The position numbers and the translations under genes were made by a program. Shown here piece after piece: positions 1 through 4,562 of a DNA stretch of 6,615 nucleotides. This DNA comes from Candidatus Omnitrophota bacterium. GTDB taxonomy: Bacteria > Omnitrophota > Gorgyraeia > Gorgyraeales > Gorgyraeaceae. The stretch covers positions 1-6,615 of the forward strand of contig JAGVFL010000161.1 in assembly GCA_020057645.1 (NCBI GenBank). Direction: 5' to 3'. The first letter of the stretch is position 1. Each line of letters starts with the position of its first letter. A model generated the notes under the pieces. That model saw only the letters and a list, made by a program, of their open reading frames with translations, did not search any database and was not told the origin of the DNA.

Positions 1-1
1 C

Positions 2-163
2 ACAATGAAACTAACCACATTGGGGTGGGTTGCTCATTCGCTTGAAGCGATGGAACACGAGGTCAGGATAGACGGAGAAATAAGAGATAAGGCGTATAAG
101 GCGCTGGAGCGCATGTTAAAGGTTTCAGGAGAAAAGTCAGGGGCTAGCCTGGCAGGTTATTGA
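2..163 (+). CDS. nadA: Quinolinate synthase, C-terminal end (partial, 5' end outside window)
   Basis: The frame open from base 2 encodes 53 residues ending in a TGA at 161-163. It begins TMKLTTLGWVAHSLEAM and continues through EIRDKAYKALERML, which matches the C-terminus of NadA: a methionine-lysine-leucine stretch after the last cluster-binding cysteine, then a helix carrying an EIR...A...ERML pattern. NadA is a cytoplasmic [4Fe-4S] enzyme that condenses iminoaspartate with dihydroxyacetone phosphate to give quinolinate in de novo NAD synthesis. The cysteine ligands lie upstream of the window and cannot be checked. The next gene, aspartate dehydrogenase, starts one base after this stop and would supply the iminoaspartate, which strongly supports the call. 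The gene is cut by the window edge, not visibly broken. Confidence 0.88.
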   Translation, partial: TMKLTTLGWVAHSLEAMEHEVRIDGEIRDKAYKALERMLKVSGEKSGASLAGY

Positions 164-164
164 A

Positions 165-956
165 ATGATGAAGAAGATAGGCATAATAGGTTGCGGCGCC
201 ATGGGTTCCGAGATAGCGGAGTATATATTCAAGAACCTAGGGGATAAATCTAAAGTAGCAGCTATCTGCGATATTGATCCTAAAAAAGCAAAAGAGCTTT
301 CCGAGAGGATAAAACCGGCACCTATAATAACAACAATAGACGAATTGATAAATAAATCAGACTTGATAATAGAGACGGCATCAGGGGAGGTTTCCGGCGA
401 GATAGCGGAAAAGGCAGATTCTCTGAAAAAAGACGTGCTTATTATGAGCACAGGCGGACTTTTGAAAAAACAGCATCTCATTGAAAAAATAAATGCCGGC
501 CATTCCTATATTCACATACCCAGCGGCGCCATATGCGGCTTGGACGGATTAAGATCCGCAATGACAGGCGCAATAAAAAGCGTAACCCTTATTACCAGAA
601 AACCTTTGAAAGGCCTGGCAGGATCCCCGTATTTAAAAGAGAAAAATATCGATATAGAGAAAATAGATAAAGAAACGCTTATATATTCCGGCACCGCAAA
701 AGATGCAATAAGATATTTTCCACAGAATATAAACGTGGCTGTTACGTTGAGCATATATGGATTAGGAGCGGATCGCACGAGCGTAAAGATATTTACTTCT
801 CCGGAATACACAAAAAATACCCACGAAATAGAGGTGGAAGGGGAATTCGGCAGATTCTGGACAAAGACCGAGAACGTGCCGTCCATGGCTAATCCAAAGA
901 CCAGCGGGCTGGCGATATTTTCAGCAATTGCGAAACTCAAAGAAATTTTAGAGTAG
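165..956 (+). CDS. nadX: L-aspartate dehydrogenase (NAD(P)-dependent)
   Basis: This gene encodes 263 residues, the usual length for the family. The N-terminus carries a Rossmann dinucleotide-binding motif, GIIGCGAMG, with glycines at 9, 11 and 14. Further family hallmarks are HIPSGAICGLDGL at 117-129, the RYFPQNINVAVTL stretch from 183, NTHEIEVEGEFGRF with His220, and NPKTSG at 243-248 near the C-terminus. The enzyme oxidises L-aspartate to iminoaspartate, the NadA substrate, and so can replace the oxygen-dependent oxidase NadB. It lies one base after nadA, so the two are almost certainly co-transcribed and translationally coupled. The start is the first of two tandem ATGs (165 and 168); AGG at 154-156 could serve as a ribosome-binding site. 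The TAG stop abuts a palindrome. No nadB or nadC is visible in the window. Confidence 0.93.
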   Translation: MMKKIGIIGCGAMGSEIAEYIFKNLGDKSKVAAICDIDPKKAKELSERIKPAPIITTIDELINKSDLIIETASGEVSGEIAEKADSLKKDVLIMSTGGLLKKQHLIEKINAGHSYIHIPSGAICGLDGLRSAMTGAIKSVTLITRKPLKGLAGSPYLKEKNIDIEKIDKETLIYSGTAKDAIRYFPQNINVAVTLSIYGLGADRTSVKIFTSPEYTKNTHEIEVEGEFGRFWTKTENVPSMANPKTSGLAIFSAIAKLKEILE

Positions 957-984
957 TAAGGGAAGGTTTTAAACCTTCCCCTAC
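956..984. repeat. 29-nt palindrome, GTAGGGG-type family, copy 1
   Basis: The left arm is 956-969, the centre is a single base (970) and the right arm is 971-984. Thirteen of fourteen arm positions pair; the inner ten (GGGAAGGTTT with AAACCTTCCC, 960-980) are perfect, and the single mismatch is at 959/981. The right end reads CCCCTAC, as in the copy at 3215-3243, and the overall size is identical. It starts on the last base of the nadX stop codon. No T-run follows, so it is not a canonical intrinsic terminator, although an RNA hairpin here could protect the nadX 3' end. Confidence 0.8.
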
Positions 985-1004
985 AAGATTTAAAATCATA
1001 AAGA

Positions 1005-1015
1005 GGGAGGGGGTG
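1005..1015 (+). promoter_or_regulatory. Strong Shine-Dalgarno for the 40-codon gene
   Basis: A purine-rich GGGAGGGGGTG lies upstream of the ATG at 1023. GGAGG at 1006-1010 is 12 bases from the start and the G-run that follows is closer. It is the strongest ribosome-binding site among the intergenic gaps of the window and supports the short reading frame at 1023 as a real, well-translated gene. Confidence 0.65.
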
Positions 1016-1022
1016 ATTTAGG

Positions 1023-1145
1023 ATGGAAAAAGTACTGAAATGCGGAGTAAAGAAGGCAAAGGGATATCTTTATTTCATTGATAAGCACGGAGATATCTCC
1101 AGAGCAAAGATGGCTCGCGGCGGAAAGAAAAAGAAAAAAAGATAA
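1023..1145 (+). CDS. Small, very basic 40-residue protein of unknown function
   Basis: This short frame (ATG 1023, TAA 1143-1145) encodes 40 residues. It opens MEKVLKCGVKKAKGYLY, has a central FIDKHGDISRAKMARGG, and ends in a run of five lysines plus arginine (residues 35-40). The protein carries about fifteen Lys/Arg and few acidic residues, so it should be strongly cationic. There is no signal peptide or membrane segment. The GYLYFIDKxGDISRAKM segment looks like a small beta-hairpin with alternating aromatic and charged residues. From memory it resembles unnamed short proteins of candidate-phylum bacteria, but I could not check this. The strong Shine-Dalgarno upstream and the palindromes on both sides define it as its own unit. 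A nucleic-acid or ribosome-binding role is a guess from charge alone. The single Cys7 is not part of a zinc motif. Confidence 0.72.
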   Translation: MEKVLKCGVKKAKGYLYFIDKHGDISRAKMARGGKKKKKR

Positions 1146-1153
1146 GAGGTTTT

Positions 1154-1203
1154 GAATTCGCGTCCCGCCACTTTGCTTTGCAAGGTGGCGGGACTTCGAA
1201 ATC
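1154..1203. repeat. Long imperfect inverted repeat with 15-bp core hairpin
   Basis: The core arms are 1162-1176 (GTCCCGCCACTTTGC) and 1180-1194 (GCAAGGTGGCGGGAC). They pair across 15 positions with one G-U type mismatch (1172/1184) and a TTT loop. An outer arm, GAATTCG at 1154-1160 against CGAAATC at 1197-1203, pairs at six of seven positions after a small internal loop. There is no T-run, so a Rho-independent terminator is not supported. The element fills most of the 71-base gap and ends 13 bases before the next gene's ATG. Its sequence differs from the GTAGGGG-type copies, so it is probably a second repeat class. Confidence 0.75.
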
Positions 1204-1216
1204 CACCATTAGATAA

Positions 1217-3229
1217 ATGCGATCCCTAGTTTTAATCCTGCTTTTTGCGCTTCTTGTTATATCCCAAATAAACACCATAGTTGATTCTGACATATGGTGT
1301 CACTTTAAAACAGGCGAATATATTGTAAAAAATTTGAATGTCCCGCAGGTAGATATATTTTCCTATACGCTGGAAAACCGGGCATGGATAGATCACGAAT
1401 GGCTCTCCCAGGTTTTATTCTATGTTATTTTTGCAAAATTCAGCTGGTTAGGGATTAATATACTTAAAGCTATTGTAATATCTTCCTGTTTTCTTATCCC
1501 GTTATTCTTTATAATCTTTAAATATAAGAAGTTTATTTACGCGATATTGTTTATATTGCTTTCCGTGCTTGCGTTTGGCTATAGGTCATTTGCAAGGCCG
1601 GAGATATTTTCTTATTTATTGCTATGCCTGTTTTTTTATATGCTTGAGGATGAAAGAAAAATACACATGCTGCCTTTATTGCAAGTTTTATGGGTGAATC
1701 TGCACGGGTATTTTATATTAGGCCCTATCTTGATATTTTTATACTCGCTGGGAGAATTAATTTCAGGCAGTAAAATAAAAGCTAAAAGATTAGGCATGGT
1801 ATTCGTTTTAGCTATCCTGGCGTGTTTTATAAATCCTTATTTTTATAAAGGCGCATTTTATCCAATAAAAATATTAGCGAGCATTTTTACAGAACAGAGG
1901 CTTTACATGCAGAGCATACAAGAATTAATGATGCCTGTAAATGCCAGCTTTGGGAGATATATATTTTTCTGGATTCTTGCCATACTGTCAAGCGTCACTT
2001 TTTTGGCGAATCTTAAAAAAGCCAAGATGCAGCATATCTTGATTTTTCTTGGCGCGTTCATGGCTTCTTACGCAGCAATGAGAAATATGCCTGTATTTAT
2101 ATTCATGGCCATGCCCCTGGCCGTTATTAATTTGAATGAAGCAAGGTTGACTAAAAACATAACAGAGAAAAAGTATTATGCCATATGTATATTAATTATC
2201 TTGGCGGCCGTGTATTTTTTTACCTCTAACAGATACTACGTATTTACAAAACAGTCCGCATTTAGAAATACAGAATCTAAGATGACAGGGCTTTTGACGC
2301 CGTCCAAGGCATGCGATTTTTTAGAAAATAACCGTATAAAAGGCCCCATGTTTAATAGCATCGATTTCGGGCATTACATATCGTATAGATTTTATCCAGA
2401 GAAAAGGGTATTTGTAGATGTCAGAACAGAGTTGTATAAACATGATTTTTACAAGTCGTATCAGAGGGCTCAGAATTATCCCGGAGAGTGGGAATCGCTT
2501 CAAAGAAAATATAATTTTGATGTCGCGCTTCTCAGGCATATATTCAGCGGCACAGAGCGGATCTTGAAATATTTATATAACAATAAAGAATGGGCCTTGG
2601 TGTATTATGACGAGAATTCCGCTATTTTTTTACGCGATACGCCCGGCAATAAAAAGGCCATAGAGAAATTCAGAATCAATTTCAGTAAAAAGAAAATAGA
2701 GAAGTCAGATGAGGCTTTGAGCATAGCGGGTTTTTTTGAAAAGATAGGCGAGCAAAAATCAGCAGAAGAAGGTTATTCCCGGCTTTTAGAGCTCAAGCCT
2801 GAATTCCTGGAAGCAGGCAACAATCTCGCGGTTATTTATATAAGCTCCGGAAGATTTGACGAGGCGCTTGAGATTATAAATAAATTTTTAAAATACTATC
2901 CTGAATCTGCAGAGCTTTATTGCAATAAAGGGACAGTTTATTTACGGATGGGCAAAAAAGAAGAAGGTTTGCTGATGCTGGAGATTGCCGCAAAATTAAA
3001 CCCTTATTTAAGGCAGGCTTCCTATATGCTTGGCCTTGTATATTTTGAAAAAGGCAATACGGAAAAAGCAATGAAGCAATTTGTAAAATATCTGACGCTG
3101 GATCCTTATAATGGGCCTGCACATAAGATGTTAGGTGACATTTATACGCAAAAAGGGCTTTTAAAAGAAGCTGATGCAGAATATAATGAAGCATATAGAT
3201 TAGAATGGAATAACGTAGGGGCGGAATAA
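1217..3229 (+). CDS. Polytopic membrane protein, GT-C-like, with C-terminal TPR domain
   Basis: The gene encodes 670 residues. Residues 1-20 form a hydrophobic segment that could be a first membrane helix or uncleaved signal. It is followed by D23-S-D25-IWCH, resembling the acidic DxD-like loop after helix 1 of GT-C glycosyltransferases, and by D59-H-E-W62. About nine more hydrophobic segments run to residue 336 or so, with NLHGYF, INPYFY and RNMP motifs in the loops. Residues about 340-480 are a soluble domain with NSIDFGHYISYRFYPEKRVF from 380, typical of large uncharacterised membrane proteins that look GT-C-like. Residues 497-665 hold five consecutive 34-residue TPR units. The likely role is transfer of a lipid-linked sugar at the cell envelope or its assembly, but neither substrate nor activity can be read from the sequence. 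The ATG at 1217 has no clear Shine-Dalgarno sequence. The final VGAE and the stop are encoded inside a palindrome. Confidence 0.82.
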   Translation: MRSLVLILLFALLVISQINTIVDSDIWCHFKTGEYIVKNLNVPQVDIFSYTLENRAWIDHEWLSQVLFYVIFAKFSWLGINILKAIVISSCFLIPLFFIIFKYKKFIYAILFILLSVLAFGYRSFARPEIFSYLLLCLFFYMLEDERKIHMLPLLQVLWVNLHGYFILGPILIFLYSLGELISGSKIKAKRLGMVFVLAILACFINPYFYKGAFYPIKILASIFTEQRLYMQSIQELMMPVNASFGRYIFFWILAILSSVTFLANLKKAKMQHILIFLGAFMASYAAMRNMPVFIFMAMPLAVINLNEARLTKNITEKKYYAICILIILAAVYFFTSNRYYVFTKQSAFRNTESKMTGLLTPSKACDFLENNRIKGPMFNSIDFGHYISYRFYPEKRVFVDVRTELYKHDFYKSYQRAQNYPGEWESLQRKYNFDVALLRHIFSGTERILKYLYNNKEWALVYYDENSAIFLRDTPGNKKAIEKFRINFSKKKIEKSDEALSIAGFFEKIGEQKSAEEGYSRLLELKPEFLEAGNNLAVIYISSGRFDEALEIINKFLKYYPESAELYCNKGTVYLRMGKKEEGLLMLEIAAKLNPYLRQASYMLGLVYFEKGNTEKAMKQFVKYLTLDPYNGPAHKMLGDIYTQKGLLKEADAEYNEAYRLEWNNVGAE

Positions 3230-3243
3230 TATTCCGCCCCTAC
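3215..3243. repeat. 29-nt perfect palindrome, GTAGGGG-type family, copy 2
   Basis: The left arm GTAGGGGCGGAATA (3215-3228) and right arm TATTCCGCCCCTAC (3230-3243) are perfect reverse complements around one central base. Size, single-base centre and terminal GTAGGGG/CCCCTAC agree with the element at 956-984, but the inner stem differs. The element overlaps the end of the TPR gene: codons for Val-Gly-Ala-Glu and the TAA stop lie within it. Without a T-run it is not a typical terminator. Confidence 0.85.
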
Positions 3244-3245
3244 AG

Positions 3246-4496
3246 ATGCGTATGCCTGGTAAATGTATGGAAAATAAATTAGGCGGGTATTTAGAGGCAA
3301 ACAGAGAGCGTGTGGTGGGGCTGCTCTCAAAATTGATAGAGATTCCTACGGTGAATCCGCCGGGAGAGAATTATGAAGAGATGGTATGTTTTCTTGAAAA
3401 GGAATGCAAAAAACTGGGTTTATCTACAAGAAAATATGTTACGCCAAAGAATGTGTTGGATAAATTCGGAGTAAAAGGCGGTTCCAGAAGAATAAGTTTA
3501 GTGGCTGATTTAAATGTAGGGGCAAATAAAACCTTCCATATAAACTCTCATTATGACGTGGTACCTGTTACTGATAAGTGGAAAACAGATCCTTTCAAGG
3601 CGGTAATTAAAGGTAATAAGGTTTATGGCCGCGGTTCAGAAGATATGAAAGCTAACATTGCGGGCGTATTATTCGCATTGAAGGCATTGAGATGTTGCGG
3701 CATAAGGCCAAAAATAAATTTGCAGCTTTCTTTTACGCCGGACGAAGAGATTGGAGGCAGGACAGGGCTTGGTTATCTGGTAGAAAAGGGTTTTGTAAAA
3801 GCAGATTATGCAATGAGCGAAGGTTATTCCGGGAATTATATTTCAATGGGCAATAAAGGTGTTTTATGGGCTGAGGTAGAGGTCATAGGCAAATCAGCGC
3901 ATGGCTCCATGCCGCATAAAGGCGTAAATTCTTTTGAGAGAATGAATGCGGTTGTAAATGAATTGGAAAAATTGAAAAGCAAAATCTTGGAAAGAAAAAC
4001 GCGGTATAATATGCGGGACGCCATTTCCAAAAAACCGAGTTTTGTAATGGGAGGGTTTTTGGAAGGAGGAGTAAATGTGAACGTGGTTCCCGGCATGACA
4101 AAATTCAGCATAGACAGGCGCTTGATACCTGAAGAAAATATAGAAATTGCAAAAAAAGAGATAGAAGACGTAATCAAAAAATTCAATGCCGGATATAAAG
4201 ATTCAAAGGTTAATGTAAAATTTGTTTCGCAAGGCAGCCCTGCTATATCCAGGAAGGATAACGCATTTTTCAAGATAGCTGCTGATTCAATAGAATCAAT
4301 TACAGGCAAAAAAGCAAATTTCAGCGTAATGCCAGGCGCCACTGACATGCGGTATTTTATGTGGAAAGGCATACCTAGCCTTGGTTACAGCGCGGGCGGA
4401 GGAGAAAAATGGCATAGCGATAACGAATTTGTTTGCATAGATAGTCTTGTTGACACAGCCAAAGTTTTTGCATTAATAATGAGCAGATTATCTTAA
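3246..4496 (+). CDS. M20-family zinc metallopeptidase (ArgE/DapE/CPG2-like deacylase)
   Basis: The gene encodes 416 residues with the full M20 active site. His102 and Asp104 lie in SHYDVVP, Asp133 in GRGSEDMK, Glu167-Glu168 in PDEEIGG, Glu192 is in SEG, and His390 is in KWHSDNEF. These correspond to the two-zinc ligands and the general base of the family. A central lid/dimerisation domain is marked by [15 protein letters not shown] and by the [10 protein letters not shown] stretch. The family cleaves N-acyl amino acids or C-terminal amide bonds in the cytoplasm; members include acetylornithine deacetylase, succinyl-diaminopimelate desuccinylase and carboxypeptidase G2. No arginine or lysine gene neighbours decide the substrate, so I give no symbol. 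Three in-frame ATGs (3246, 3252, 3267) are possible; family similarity appears to begin at the third (MENKLGGYL), and none has a convincing Shine-Dalgarno. The longest frame is reported, and the true start may be 3267. Confidence 0.88.
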   Translation: MRMPGKCMENKLGGYLEANRERVVGLLSKLIEIPTVNPPGENYEEMVCFLEKECKKLGLSTRKYVTPKNVLDKFGVKGGSRRISLVADLNVGANKTFHINSHYDVVPVTDKWKTDPFKAVIKGNKVYGRGSEDMKANIAGVLFALKALRCCGIRPKINLQLSFTPDEEIGGRTGLGYLVEKGFVKADYAMSEGYSGNYISMGNKGVLWAEVEVIGKSAHGSMPHKGVNSFERMNAVVNELEKLKSKILERKTRYNMRDAISKKPSFVMGGFLEGGVNVNVVPGMTKFSIDRRLIPEENIEIAKKEIEDVIKKFNAGYKDSKVNVKFVSQGSPAISRKDNAFFKIAADSIESITGKKANFSVMPGATDMRYFMWKGIPSLGYSAGGGEKWHSDNEFVCIDSLVDTAKVFALIMSRLS

Positions 4497-4498
4497 AT

Positions 4499-4539
4499 AA
4501 GGTTACACTCTGACATTGTCAGAGTGTAACCTTTGTTTT
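4499..4539 (+). terminator. 35-nt perfect palindrome with T-rich trailer, probable terminator
   Basis: The arms AAGGTTACACTCTGACA (4499-4515) and TGTCAGAGTGTAACCTT (4517-4533) are perfect reverse complements over 17 positions around one base. The right arm runs into TTTGTTTT (4532-4539). Position, two bases after the M20 stop, and the T-rich tail fit an intrinsic terminator. The stem is unusually long and AT-balanced for one, and the single-base centre matches the GTAGGGG-type repeats. It could equally be a dispersed repeat or an operator in front of uvrA, whose ATG lies 29 bases downstream. Confidence 0.55.
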
Positions 4540-4542
4540 GGT

Positions 4543-4556
4543 GAGGAAGGGGCAGG
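4543..4556 (+). promoter_or_regulatory. Shine-Dalgarno region of uvrA
   Basis: GAGGAAGGGGCAGG ends six bases before the ATG at 4563, giving two overlapping purine-rich anti-16S matches (AGGAAGGGG and GGCAGG). It fixes the uvrA start, which also agrees with where family similarity begins ([14 protein letters not shown]). Confidence 0.6.
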
Positions 4557-4562
4557 TTTGTA

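Noticed and set aside
137..940. Minus-strand open frames opposite nadX.
   Set aside because: They are antisense to a gene with clear family motifs and show no motif, ribosome-binding site or composition of their own.
984..1004. TAAAAT-like sequence before the small gene as a possible -10 promoter box.
   Set aside because: No credible -35 box at proper distance; the upstream bases are palindrome, and an AT-rich gap gives such hexamers by chance.
956..1203. The small gene between two inverted repeats as a transposon-like cassette or toxin-antitoxin unit.
   Set aside because: The two flanking repeats are unrelated in sequence, no target duplication or partner gene is visible, and the protein has no toxin or antitoxin feature.
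3515..3536. GTAGGGGC followed by AAACCTTCC inside the M20 gene, resembling pieces of the two GTAGGGG-type palindromes and giving the same NVGA peptide as the TPR protein tail.
   Set aside because: The two pieces do not pair with each other as an inverted repeat, and the residues fit the normal M20 stretch before SHYDVVP; chance similarity is the simpler explanation.
4061..4079. GGAAGGAGGAGTAAATGTG inside the M20 gene: a strong Shine-Dalgarno followed at good spacing by an in-frame GTG, possibly an internal start for a shorter C-terminal product.
   Set aside because: The bases encode the [10 protein letters not shown] stretch expected at this point in the family, so the purine-rich match is explained by coding of glycine-rich residues; a product starting there would lack most metal ligands.
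3836..4372. A 178-codon minus-strand open frame opposite the M20 gene.
   Set aside because: It lies wholly antisense to conserved peptidase coding sequence; the encoded residues show no recognisable domain, only low-complexity hydrophobic and serine-rich text.
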